Positions 30,467 to 43,925 of a stretch of DNA of 64,000 nucleotides are shown piece after piece; the first letter of the stretch is position 1, and each line of letters begins with the position of its first letter. Location: assembly GCA_016946835.1 (NCBI GenBank), contig JACVTC010000005.1, positions 215,001 to 279,000 of the forward strand, in the 5' to 3' direction. A program made the translations under genes and the position numbers. The notes under the pieces are model-generated. The model did no database searches. It was not told the DNA's origin and saw nothing but the letters and a program-made list of their open reading frames with translations. This DNA is from Neocallimastix lanati (nom. inval.). Lineage: Eukaryota > Neocallimastigomycota > Neocallimastigomycetes > Neocallimastigales > Neocallimastigaceae.

Positions 30467-30705
30467 AAGTAAAAATACAAAAAAAAAATATACAAAGAAA
30501 AAGAAAATAAAAAAAGTTTTTGAAAATAAAATAAAATAAAATAAAAAAAAATAATAATAATAATAATAATTCAATAATATTATTATTGAGAAGATATACA
30601 ATAATAAAATATAATTAATTAAAATTATTATTTTAATTATTTTTATTTTTATGTAAAATAGAAATAGAATTTAAAATATGAAAGAAAAAGAAAAAATAAA
30701 ATAAA

Positions 30706-30747
<42 letters not shown>

Positions 30748-31347
30748 AAAGAAAAACAATAAATTAAATTGATAGAAAAATATTTTAAGAAAAAAATTTT
30801 TTTCAAAAAAAAAAAAAAAAAAAAAAAAAAAATTATATAGAATATATTTTTATTTTTTTATTAATATTATTTTTCTCTCTATCAAATCAAAATTTAATAC
30901 TATAGAGGAGAGGAAAAAGTTTAATAAAAAAAAAAAATAAAATAAAATAAAAATTAAAATTAAAAATTGAAAAAGATAATAATATTAAAACCTTTTTCAT
31001 TTTATTTTATTTTTATTTTTATTTTATTTTTATTTTTTTATTTTTTATTTTTTTTTTTTTTTTTGAATAAAATATTAATGATGATAATAATAATAAATAA
31101 AGGAAGTAAAAGTATATTATTATTTTTAAATTTTTTATAAAAAGATTTTTTTTTTGTTTTTGATGATATATATTATCATTAATGTATATAAGATAGATAC
31201 ATAAATAAATAAAATAAGCGTCGTCCAATTTTTTTTTTCTTATAATTATATAAATATACATATATATATATCTTTTTTTTATTTTATTTTTTATTTTTAA
31301 TTTTTAAAAATAAAAAATAATTTTAAAATATATACATATATATTGTA

Positions 31348-31378
<31 letters not shown>

Positions 31379-31630
31379 TTAGAAAAAAAAAAATAAAAAA
31401 AATATATTATATATAATAAAAATAAAATATAAATAAAAATTAAATAAATAAAAAAAGTTCAAAATGAATGTAAACCGATTTAAAAATTTTATTTTTTTTA
31501 CAATTTTTTTTTTTATATAAAATTAATTTAATTATTATTATTATTATTATTGTTATTACTATTATAATTATTATTATTTTCACTTGGCTCTTTTCTTGTA
31601 TCCTTTTCTCCTTTTTTCACCTTTCCTTTT

Positions 31631-31663
<33 letters not shown>

Positions 31664-31715
31664 TTTTATATGTTAAAATTTAATTATTATTTAAAATTAT
31701 TAGGTTGATTAACAC
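30467..31715. other. Spacer with long A/T homopolymers
   Basis: No gene seen. Tracts of 25-40 A occur near 30,711-30,740 and 30,805-30,830. Short open readings on the minus strand (around 30,416-30,601 and 31,019-31,261) are K/I/F/Y-rich and carry no motif. Confidence 0.6.
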
Positions 31716-31729
31716 CATGTCTTTTTCAA

Positions 31730-34070
31730 TTCTAATAAAAATAATCATCGATAGAATCTCCAGATATGCTTTTGAACATTATTTTATTAGACCTGAACAA
31801 TTTGGTTTTCGAAAAATCATAAAGAATATATCAGTCTCTACATTTCTATTAGATAGAGAAATTTCTCAAAGAAGAAAATTTAAAGGTTAATTCACCTAGG
31901 TAACTTTTCTTGATTTAAAAAAAAAAAAAAAAAAAAGCCTTCGACTCTGTTCCCATTTTCAACATTCCAACAAAAAATCTTTCACCTTGGTCACCTTGGG
32001 TATCTGTGAAAAAAAATTGGTTTGAATTCATTTCTAAGTTCTATCTTACTTCTAAAGCTAAAGCTCGTTCGTTACCTTCATATGTTATCAAATAAATTTC
32101 CTAATCATCGTGGTGTTATCACCAATTTTATTTTAATTTATTCATTAATGATATTTTTTTTTTTTTTTAAAAAAATAATTGTGATAAATATGGGTGTTAG
32201 TATTAATAATACAAAAAAAATGTTGTGGTGGTCTTTTTTTTTTTACTAATGATATTGTTTCTTATAGCCCCTAGTGAAAGAAAAATAAAGGCTCTACCTT
32301 TGTCATTGTTTTTTATTTTCGTTGAGCTAATAAAAATGAAAAGTCTTTTGGTATCAAAAAAAATGCTCTACGATGGTTATTAAACCCATAAATTTTGTTT
32401 CATATCCTGGTTATGAAGAAACCTACATTTCACCTTGGTATGTATTCTAATCCCTAAAGAATCTATGTATATCTACTTAGGTATCCCCCTTCAGTAATAA
32501 TCTTTCCCTTAAGCCTATTATCACTTATATGAATACTAAAATTAGAATATCCTTATTTTCTCTTTCTCTAGTTTTTTTATCTAATCAATAATAAAGTTCT
32601 ATTAACATTTAAAAAGATTCTATTATTCAATCATATATTTATTAGTAAAGCACTATATTTTGCTCCACTTTTCGGTTCATACAAAAAAAAAAAATTCAAT
32701 GAATGTATAATCCTTAATTAACACTGTATTGTTATGGTGTATTGATTCTGACTCCTCGAAACAAGGAAGATTATCATAACATTGAAAAAAAATTATATCA
32801 AAAAAGGAACAAAACGGTTAGTGTTGATGCCTTTATCTCGTGATCTTCAAGTATTTCCAAATGGCTGGCTTTTGCGCTTCTCTTAAAATAAAAAATATTT
32901 TTGTAAATGGAGAAATTCCAAATGTATCATTAAAGATCTCAAAAACCATATCCCTTCCATGCCATGTTATTCTTGGTTGAAATAAAAAAATCACTGGTGT
33001 ACGTACTGGTATCTCTACAAGAAAATTAGGAAGTAGAATATCACTAAATTCAAAGATGTTATTGAATCTTATTGGACTGATGTTTCTAAATTCTAAGAAA
33101 TTTAAAAAAGGACGAATTACGATAACTTCAAATTTATAAATACCGGAAATCTATTCAAGTTCAGCGTTGAATACCCCCCCCTCATTTAAGTTTAGGTTTT
33201 AACTTAGATCTTAAAGATTAAGAGCTGATTACAAAATATAATACCGCTATTTTGCAAATTAGAAGTGGTAGAGTTTCTGACAATTGTCCTAAATTTCTGC
33301 CCTTGCTGTGGGAAAGGTGATCAATCTTTTTATTCATTAGATAATTTGAATGTTCTACTTTTTATTTTACATCGATGTGTAAATCTTATAGATTTTTACC
33401 AATGATTTAGTCATTTTATTGGCCAATAAAGTAAGGAATCTTTCCTTACTTCCTTTCTTATTCTAATATTTTTTTTAGAATATCAAAAAAATTTTATTAA
33501 GCAGGTATATCTATATATTCCTTCCTTCTTGGTGAAATTTCCGTTTTAGATGAGCTACAATTCGATACTGGGGGGAACGGGGACATTTTAGGTGAACAAC
33601 TCCTTAAAAAAAAAAAAGTTCACAGGGGTTCTACTGTTCCGTATATTGTTGGGAGGCTTGCGGAATATCCTACTAATACAATACCGATCATCCGTAGCTC
33701 TCTCTTAAGTTACCTTTTTGAGAGGTTTTTAGCAAGAAAAAAAAAAAAAAAAAACATTCCTTACTAAGAATACTGAAATGGCAAAGGAATAGTGCAATTA
33801 GTAGTTCTCCTAATTTCCATCAATAACACGTTCACTAACAGCATCGTTCCGAACACCGAAAACCTATAGTAGTAAGTAATTCAATTTTTTTGATGATCTT
33901 TCTTGTGGTTCGTTCAGGAGAGAAACTTAGTGGATACCACAACGAAATTTTTTTTTTTTTTAATTATTTTTTTATTTTACTTCATCTTTTACATACATTT
34001 TATTTTTATTTTTTTTAATTATTTTATTTTTATTTTTTAATTATATAATGTATTTTTTTTTTTTTTTTTA

Positions 34071-34101
<31 letters not shown>

Positions 34102-34186
34102 TAAATACATAAAAAAATTAAATCATCTATTTAAATAAAGCACTGGAAGTATATTCTCTTCCAAGTCTAAAAAAAAAAAAAAAAAA
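31730..34186 (+). mobile_element. LINE copy 3: 5'-truncated RT, zinc knuckle, 3'UTR, poly(A), 14-bp TSD
   Basis: The insertion is precisely bounded. CATGTCTTTTTCAA occurs at 31,716-31,729 and again at 34,187-34,200, directly after an 18-A tail. The element starts within the RT domain (ILIKIIIDRISRYAFEHYFI, then RPEQFGFR), continues with DLKKAFDSVP (broken by a 20-A run), HRGV, and a decayed FADD box (TNDIV near 32,245). It then shows YLGIP-like text and a C-terminal VSDNCP...CCG knuckle near 33,265-33,310. The 3' domain (33,510-33,880) matches copies 1 and 2. It is riddled with frameshifts and is inactive. Confidence 0.88.
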
Positions 34187-34200
34187 CATGTCTTTTTCAA

Positions 34201-35333
34201 ATCAAATCAATTGCCACCACACACAAAACACAATTTATATATATATAACTAATTTAATAGAAAATTATTTAAAAATAAAAATAAAAATAAAAATAAAAAT
34301 AAAAATAAAAACAAAAATAAAAATAAAAATAAAAATAAAAAAATAAAAATAAAAATAAAATTATGTAAAAGAACAAAAAAAAAAAAAAAAAAATCCAATT
34401 TTTTCTTTTTTTTTTTTTTTATATATTATCAATTTCCTATTATAAATTAAAATATGTTTAATCTTCATCCTACTACTATTACTACTAGTACCTCTAACTG
34501 TATATATTATTTCTAAAATATTATTATTATTACTATTACTATTACTATTACTATTACTATTACTATTACTATTACTATTACTATTACTATTACTATTACT
34601 ATTACTATTACTATTACTATTACTATTACTATTACTATTACTATTACTATTACTATTACTATTACTATTACTATTACTATTACTATTACTATTACTATTA
34701 CTATTACTATTACTATTACTATTACTATTACTATTACTATTACTATTACTATTACTATTACTATTACTATTACTATTACTATTACTATTACTATTACTAT
34801 TACTATTACTATTACTATTACTATTACTATTACTATTACTATTACTATTACTATTACTATTACTATTACTATTACTATTACTATTACTATTACTATTACT
34901 ATTACTATTACTATTACTATTACTATTACTATTACTATTACTATTACTATTACTATTACTATTACTACTATTACTATTACTATTACTATTACTATTACTA
35001 TTATTACTACCACTAAAACTACTATTACTATTATTACTACCACTAAAACTACTATTACTATTATTACTACTACTACTACTACTACTACTACTAACTACTA
35101 ACTACTATTACTATTATTACTATCAATAAAACTACCATTGCTATTATTACTACTACTACTACTACTTACAACTTCTGTTATTACTACTATTATTGCAATT
35201 ACTGCTATTACTATTACTACTACTATTACTATTACTACTACTACTACTACTAATTACAATCTATTGTCATATATATATATGTATTTTTTTTTTTTATTCT
35301 TTTTTTTTATTTTTTTTTAAAAAAAAAAAAAAC

Positions 35334-35374
<41 letters not shown>

Positions 35375-35880
35375 ACAAAAACATTAATATATATATATAT
35401 AGATATATTTTATTAGTATCCTTCTTTCTTTCTTTATATATATATATATAACTCTAATGATATTTTTTTTTTTTTTTTTATTATTATATTTTTATTTTTT
35501 ATTTATTATTATATTTTTATTTTTTATTTTAGTTTAGTTTTAATTTTTTTTTTTTTTTTTTATCTTGATTGTTTTATCACGTTTTATAATAACATAAAAT
35601 ATATAAATAAATAATTAAAAAATTAAAAAATAAAAAAATAAAAAAATAAAAAAATTAAGAAAATTATAAAAAAAAAAAAAAAAAATAAAAATAAAAATAT
35701 ATAGGATAGCAATTTATTATTATATTTATTAATAATGAAATTAAAAAATATATATATTTATATATATTTATATATATTTATGTATTCTAATGATAAATAA
35801 ATAAATAAATTAACAAATAAAAAAAAAAAATAATAATTAGAATATTAATGATAATATTCATATGAAGAAGTAAAAAAAAA
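34201..35880. other. Spacer dominated by simple repeats
   Basis: No gene seen. AAAAAT runs occupy 34,270-34,360. The ATTACT array (listed separately) is followed by decayed ACT-rich triplets to about 35,260 and (AAT)n at 35,335-35,372. A 30-bp unit with CCACTAAAACT is duplicated at about 34,991-35,050. Confidence 0.6.
34528..34985. repeat. (ATTACT)n hexanucleotide array, about 75 copies
   Basis: About 450 bp of almost perfect ATTACT repeats; the one visible break is an extra ACT near 34,965. The apparent V/I minus-strand ORF (34,513-35,043) is the repeat read in register and is not a gene. Confidence 0.95.
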
Positions 35881-35910
35881 AAAAATGTTTTTTTTTTTTT
35901 TTTTTTTTTT

Positions 35911-37080
35911 TTATTGTCGTCTTCCACGTTTATAAATATCATTATAGTCAAAACGCTCCTGATCATCCTTATACCCATAAATACCATTCAAGTTAACATT
36001 GGCCGCAGATCTAAAGATATTTTGTTCCTTAATACCATACTTTTCTTTTAGCTCCTGAATTAACTCCTTAACATTACGACGTGTCGACGGTAATTTACTG
36101 GAGGCTACCGCACATCCACAGGTCATACAGGTAATATCATTGTCTTTCATAATACTACGGATGTCCTCCTCACGAATATAGACCATGGGTCGAATTAACG
36201 TTATGCCTTCATAATTTTCAGAATCTACTTTGGGTACCATCGTTTTATAACAGCCGGCATAAAATATATTGATAAGGGTAGTCTCAATAATATCATCAAA
36301 ATGATGTCCTAACGCCAATTTATTACAACCATATTCTTTTGCCTTACGGTAGAGAAAACCTCTTCTCATTTTAGCACACATAAAACACGGTTGATTAGGA
36401 CTCATTTTATTGGCCACTTCAAAGACATCCGATTCTTCAATCTTAACATCAATACCTAACTTGGTACAATTGTCAATTAAAATTTTTTTATTCGGTGGTG
36501 AAAATCCGGGATCCATCGAAAGATAAACAATATCGAAATAGAAGTCCCCATGCTTTTGTACCTCTTCAAAAAGTTTTGCCATTAATAAACTATCTTTTCC
36601 TCCGGAAAGTGCAACAGCTACCTTATCTCCTGGTTCTACCAACTTAAAATCTTGTAAGGCTTTTCTAAACTTTTTCCAAAGTTTTGTACGATAACGCGTA
36701 ATGATATCATGTTCAAAATTTTCTTGTGGGGTACGAAGTGGTCTCTTCCTATTATTTCTATCTTTACCTTTACCTTTACCTTTACTCTTATCCTTATCCT
36801 TATCCTTATCCTTATCTTTATTATCCTTATCGGGTATTTTATGAATTTCTACTTCACCAACTTCTTCATTTTTTTTCACCTCCTCATTACCAATAACAGA
36901 GTTCGCTTCAACTTCAGTTTCTAATAGTTTACCTTTTCCTTTATCTTTTCCATTGGTGGTATTGGTATTTTTTAAAATTTCTTCAACTTTGTCCTCATCA
37001 GATTTTTCAGTATTTTCAAGAGAAGTTTCCGTACTTTCCAGTTGAGTTTCAGTTAAGTTTGATTTTTCTTCAGAACTCAT
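35911..37080 (-). CDS. TtcA-family PP-loop tRNA thiolation enzyme with fungal-style N-terminal extension
   Basis: 389 aa, single exon. Residues ~118-389 form the catalytic core: PP-loop SGGKDS (159-164) for ATP pyrophosphatase chemistry, CFMC (Cys232/Cys235), GHHFDD (258-263), and CMTCGC (Cys318/321/323). The two Cys sites fit the three-cysteine Fe-S ligand set of TtcA, which makes 2-thiocytidine at tRNA position 32 in bacteria. The substrate here is inferred. Blocks such as KMRRGFLYRKAKEYGCNKLA and ALGHHFDDIIETTL resemble Firmicutes TtcA-like proteins, not eukaryotic Ncs6/Ctu1, whose N-terminal zinc finger is absent. Residues 1-117 are charged and low-complexity, with (DK)n then (KG)n. The core is visibly less AT-rich than its neighbours, consistent with horizontal transfer. 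On the sense strand A24 plus G precedes the ATG. Confidence 0.88.
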   Translation of the reverse strand: MSSEEKSNLTETQLESTETSLENTEKSDEDKVEEILKNTNTTNGKDKGKGKLLETEVEANSVIGNEEVKKNEEVGEVEIHKIPDKDNKDKDKDKDKDKSKGKGKGKDRNNRKRPLRTPQENFEHDIITRYRTKLWKKFRKALQDFKLVEPGDKVAVALSGGKDSLLMAKLFEEVQKHGDFYFDIVYLSMDPGFSPPNKKILIDNCTKLGIDVKIEESDVFEVANKMSPNQPCFMCAKMRRGFLYRKAKEYGCNKLALGHHFDDIIETTLINIFYAGCYKTMVPKVDSENYEGITLIRPMVYIREEDIRSIMKDNDITCMTCGCAVASSKLPSTRRNVKELIQELKEKYGIKEQNIFRSAANVNLNGIYGYKDDQERFDYNDIYKRGRRQ

Positions 37081-38709
<1,629 letters not shown>

Positions 38710-40566
38710 TTAAAAAAGAAATTTCAATAAATATATGACTAAAATGATGATTCCAAATCTCAGTAAAAATTCACCAACTTCAAATAAAATGAATTTAGTA
38801 CTCATTCCCTTAGTTTCATTTCTCTTGTAAATTAACTTTTTATCACTTTCCATGGAACTTCGCGATGAATATTCCGGGTAATAATTATTGGCATATGGAA
38901 TGATATATTTTTGAATCTCTTCTGTATATTTATTAGTGGATTGACTATTAAATTTTATGTTTTTCAATTTATAGGATGGATTGGTGAGAATCTCAAGAAT
39001 TTCTTTCTTAATATTCTTACTATTATCATTATCTTCTGAAATTTCATGTGCTAAATCAAGAGGCGATTTACCTTCATTATTCTTTATATGAATATCTGGA
39101 TTCTTAGTCATCAGCTGAGAAACTAAATAGGGCTCCTGAATTTCTACAGCATAATGAAGAGCCGTATTTCCAAGATTATCTTGATGATTAACATATATAC
39201 CACGCTTCAATAACATTTCTACGGCTTTGACTTGATTAATCTTTGCTGCAATAATTAATCCATTCTCATTTTTATTGTTGACTTCATTGATAATGGTAGG
39301 ATCATTTTCTAATAATTCCTTTATCCCTATATAATTATTAACGGTGGCTATCATCAATAAATTATTTTGATTGATAGGATCTCGATAGTTATAATTAAAG
39401 GTAGGATTACTCTTTAAATATGGTATAAGTTTATAATGTCCTAATTTATAGCAGAGTGATGTAGCATTTTCTCCATATTTATTTTTAACAGAAAGATCTA
39501 ACTTCTTTAAATATTTGGCACAAAATTTAGCGGTAGTCATATCATTCTGAATTAAAATCACCATAAAAGCCGTATTTTCATCATTATCTACAGAATAATT
39601 GAAATTACATTGATAATTTACAAAGATATTCATTTCACGGGCATAATCAATATAAGGAACCTTGTCTATTTCCTTATTATAATCATACATTTTTGAAATG
39701 AGGATAGAAAGTGCAGATTGACCATCCATATCGATATAGTCATAATTACAATTTTTATCATGCAATTTATCAAGTTCTACAAAAAGCCCCTTTTCCGTTA
39801 AATACATAGCTGCCGTCTTTCCATCATTATCAGCAATGTTAACATCAATTTGAGGATGATAAAGAAAGAATCTACAAATAGGTTCAATGATATCATGCTT
39901 AATACAATACGTAAGAATCGTTTCTCCCTTATTATTTGTTTGATTTATATTAATATCTGAGTTGAGTACTAAATTATTTTGATATTTATTATTCGTCATG
40001 ACATTATCGATAACAAATTTCAAATTACGAACAGAATAAAATAAAACATTTTCACCTTTATTATCTACAAGATTGATACAAACACTATCATGGAGATGAG
40101 CTTCAACAACAAATTCAAAACTATTTTTAGCTGCATACATTAAGGCCGACACTCCATCCTCATCTTGTAAGTAAGGAGTAACATTCATAGTGAGTAGCCA
40201 TTTGGCTGCACTTTTATTACCTTCTTTACAAGCTCTTAATAAAACATCACTATCTTTAAAATTTTCTAAAACTCTACTAAAATAAGGATTCTTTAAAACT
40301 TTTTCCACTAATTCATATTTATTTTGAAAATGGGTCGAATTCTTATTACCTTCAATAATTATATTAATTTGGTGATCATCATTTTCAACATTTTCAACAA
40401 TAACCTCATTAAGTTCCTTAACAAAATTTTTTATAACTTCAGCATCAGCATTTTCTCCCAAATTTTCCTGTATCAATGTTTTATTGGATTCAATACTTTC
40501 TAAACATTTTTTATTCTTTGATTTTAATTGTGTTAAAAATTCAGTTTGAAATTTATTAAAGTCCAT
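38710..40566 (-). CDS. Tail-anchored ankyrin-repeat protein 1 (618 aa)
   Basis: Single exon. The N-terminal ~100 residues are helical, followed by a degenerate ankyrin solenoid. The clearest repeats are DEDGVSALMYAAKNSF (from residue 135), DNKGENVLFYSV, NNKGETILTYCI, DNDGKTAAMYL, NKNENGLIIAA and DNLGNTALHYAV (from residue 463), then NNEGKSPLDLA. Spacing is about 30-40 residues. The last ~20 residues (FGIIILVIYLLKFLF) form a hydrophobic C-terminal segment without a tail, typical of a tail-anchored membrane protein facing the cytosol. No signal peptide or enzyme domain is seen. Ankyrin repeats bind other proteins; the partner is unknown. Paralogue 2 lies 5.2 kb upstream in transcription on the same strand. 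The sense-strand leader carries ten A just before the ATG. Confidence 0.9.
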   Translation of the reverse strand: MDFNKFQTEFLTQLKSKNKKCLESIESNKTLIQENLGENADAEVIKNFVKELNEVIVENVENDDHQINIIIEGNKNSTHFQNKYELVEKVLKNPYFSRVLENFKDSDVLLRACKEGNKSAAKWLLTMNVTPYLQDEDGVSALMYAAKNSFEFVVEAHLHDSVCINLVDNKGENVLFYSVRNLKFVIDNVMTNNKYQNNLVLNSDININQTNNKGETILTYCIKHDIIEPICRFFLYHPQIDVNIADNDGKTAAMYLTEKGLFVELDKLHDKNCNYDYIDMDGQSALSILISKMYDYNKEIDKVPYIDYAREMNIFVNYQCNFNYSVDNDENTAFMVILIQNDMTTAKFCAKYLKKLDLSVKNKYGENATSLCYKLGHYKLIPYLKSNPTFNYNYRDPINQNNLLMIATVNNYIGIKELLENDPTIINEVNNKNENGLIIAAKINQVKAVEMLLKRGIYVNHQDNLGNTALHYAVEIQEPYLVSQLMTKNPDIHIKNNEGKSPLDLAHEISEDNDNSKNIKKEILEILTNPSYKLKNIKFNSQSTNKYTEEIQKYIIPYANNYYPEYSSRSSMESDKKLIYKRNETKGMSTKFILFEVGEFLLRFGIIILVIYLLKFLF

Positions 40567-41176
40567 TTTTTTTTTTCTTTTTTATTTTTTTTTATTTAGT
40601 AAATTTCATTTAATATTAAATATAATATAAATAAAATTTATTATTATTATTTTTTCTTATTATATATATATATAAAAGTAAATTGTAATTGTTGTATTTA
40701 TTAATTCTTATAATTAAAAATATTATGATTATTATTTTCTATTGACTTTATATTTTATATATTTATATAAAAAATAATATTCCAATAATTTCAATTATTT
40801 TATCAATTTATTTTTGTTTATTTGTTTTTGTGAATAGTTGTTTTGAACTATTTACTTTATTTTTATTTTATTTCTATTATTATTGATTTTTGTTAATATT
40901 AATATTATTTTATTTAATTTTATTCAATTCAATTCATGCTATGAATGGAATTTCATTATATATATTTGTTTATTTTTGTTTTTAATTTTTAATTTTTAAT
41001 TTTTGCTTAATATTTTAACTAGATTAAAATCTATTTTATCAGTTATTATTACTTTTTTTTTTATTTTAATTGTAAATTTATAATTTTATCAAATCGATAT
41101 TTTCTTTTTTTTTGTTTCATTAAAAATATATATATAAAAAATACAATTGAACAATTACAATTTTAATACTTTATAT

Positions 41177-41212
<36 letters not shown>

Positions 41213-42129
41213 GTATTTAAAACATTTCTAAATATAAAAGTTATTTCAAAATAAAAAAAATAAAAAAAAAAAATTTCTTCTGTGGGTCAAATAAGAATTA
41301 TTAAATATGAAAAAGAATTAATTTTTTTTTTTGAAATTTTAATTTATAATAAATTATAATTATTATTTATTAAATAATTAAATTAATAATTAAATTAATA
41401 ATATTATAAAAATATTATAAAAATATGACAATAAATATAAAATACTAATTCATAATGAATAATAAAAATAATTAAAGGATTAGAATAAAATTGGGTTTTT
41501 TATATTTTTTATAATTTTCATTAGTAATCGCATATATTATAAATATACTTTAATATACATTAAATTTTATATTAAATTATACCAGTTACACAAAAATTTT
41601 TTAAAGTTTTTTTTTAATATTTTTTTAATTTTTAAATTTTTTATTTGAATACCTAAAAAAGATTAAATTAAAAAAATAATAGGAATGTTTATAATTAAAA
41701 AAAAAATAATACTATTAATCAATCAATAACAATATGAATAATAATATTATTAATAAGAATGATATACTAATAATATGAATGATATAATTAAATGATAATA
41801 ATAATAATAGTAATAGTAATTATAAGGATAAAAATAAGATGATTTTTTTTAATAAACAATATCATATAATTAAAAAATATTAATAAAGGAAAGAAATCTT
41901 TAATTATTAATTATATTATTATTATTATTATTATTTTTCTTAATGTATAGTGTTAAAATGTTATTATATATATTAGATTTATATATATATTAAATATATT
42001 CAATAAATAAAAAATGAAAAGATCAAAACAAAAACAAAATAAGAATAATTGTCTCCCTCTTCCTTTACTCTTATGACAATTCAAAATAAATGTGGAATTA
42101 TTGTTTATATTATTAAATAAAAATATTAA
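40567..42129 (-). promoter_or_regulatory. Upstream region of ankyrin gene 1 (shared with gene 2)
   Basis: No gene seen. This matches 45,780-47,150 upstream of ankyrin gene 2, with blocks such as AAAGGATTAGAATAAAATTG, TATACCAGTTACACAAAAAT and AATTGTCTCCCTCTTCCTTT conserved. An extra ~150 bp lies near 41,290-41,465 compared with the other copy. Any promoter must lie in the shared part; no element is recognisable by sequence alone. Confidence 0.5.
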
Positions 42130-42800
42130 TAATTATTAGTAATTATTTATTATTTAATTATTTATTATTTATTATTATTTTTTATTTTTTATTTATTCAA
42201 TTATTTATTATTTATTATTAATTATTCAATATTTAATAGTTATTATTTATTATTTATTATTTATTATTTATTATTTATTATTTATTATTTATTATTTAAT
42301 TATTTATTATTTATTATTTATTATTTATTATTTATTATTTATTATTTATTATTTATTATTTATTATTTATTATTTATTATTTATTATTTATTATTTATTA
42401 TTTATTATTTATTATTTATTATTTATTATTTAATTATTTATTATTATTATTTATTATTTATTATTTAATTATTTATTATTTATTATTTATTATTTATTAT
42501 TAATTATTCAATATTTAATAGTTATTATTTATTATTTATTATTTATTATTTATTATTTATTATTTATTATTTATTATTTAATTATTTATTATTTATTATT
42601 TATTATTTATTATTTAATTATTTATTATTTATTATTTATTATTTATTATTTATTATTTATTATTTATTATTTATTATTTATTATTTATTATTTATTATTT
42701 ATTATTTATTATTTATTATTTATTATTTATTATTTATTATTTATTATTTATTATTTATTATTTATTATTTATTATTTTATTATTTTATTATTTATTATTT
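42125..42800. repeat. (TTATTTA)n heptanucleotide array
   Basis: About 670 bp of the 7-mer TTATTTA with a few shortened units and two copies of an interruption containing AATTATTCAATATTTAATAG (near 42,220 and 42,505), implying an internal duplication. The same heptamer forms arrays at 47,660-48,222 and, complementary, at 59,064-59,242. Confidence 0.9.
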
Positions 42801-42999
42801 ATTATTTTTATAACAAAATTGTAATATTAAAATAAATGATAAATACAAATGGATAATTCATAATTAAATAATAACTATTATTATTTGTAAATTACTTTCT
42901 ATTATTATTATTACTAAAAATATTACTACAATAATTATTATTAATAAACAATATTACATTTATTATATCTATATATACTTTTATAAATTCATTATATAA

Positions 43000-43142
<143 letters not shown>

Positions 43143-43412
43143 TTGCATTATTTAAATAGGATTTAACAATTATAACTATCATGCCGTTATAGTATATATT
43201 AAAATTTATATATCTATTATAATAGAATATATAATAATTAAGATTTAAATAGTAATATAATTTTTATTTTTTTATTTTTATTAATGATTACTTTATTGGG
43301 AAGGAGAAGAAGGTTCTTTCCTAAATTTCCTATTAATAAATCATAATATAAAAAATAAAAAATATATATATATATATAAGTATAATTTAAAATTAAAATT
43401 TAAAAATTTAAA

Positions 43413-43453
<41 letters not shown>

Positions 43454-43925
43454 ATGATAGTATAAAAGTTCATGGGACCTTTTGTTTTACTTTTATATGT
43501 TCATATATACATTATTATATTATTTATTTTTTTATTATATATGATTCATATCTTGTTTTTTATGATTATTATATTTTTTTTTTTAATATTTTTTAGTTTT
43601 TTATTTTTTATTTTATATTATATATATATTTTTTTTTTTTTATTTTTTTTTCTTTTTTTTTTTCTTTTTTTTTTTTTTTTTTACACTTTTTTTCTTCTTT
43701 TAATACATTTATACATAATTATATTTTATATATAATAATATATTAATTATTAATTATTATTACTATTATTTATTATAATTATAATTATTGTTCATTATAA
43801 TTTTTTTATTAATTTATTTAATTTTAATAGCAATAATTTTTTTTTTATTTTATTTTATTTTCATGTTTATTTTTTATTTTCATTTTAATTTTCATTTTTT
43901 ATTTCTATTTTCATTTTCATTTTCT
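43143..43925. other. 3' flank of ankyrin gene 2
   Basis: No gene seen. It matches 38,065-38,709 with drifted homopolymer lengths. The hydrophobic F/I/L reading at 43,472-43,735 is T-rich low-complexity sequence, also present in degenerate form at 38,222. Confidence 0.6.

Noticed and set aside
34513-35043. 176-codon V/I repeat ORF
   Set aside because: Register reading of the ATTACT hexamer.
36709-36924. 71-codon plus-strand ORF with TFTFTLILILI
   Set aside because: Antisense of the charged N-terminus of the TtcA-like gene.
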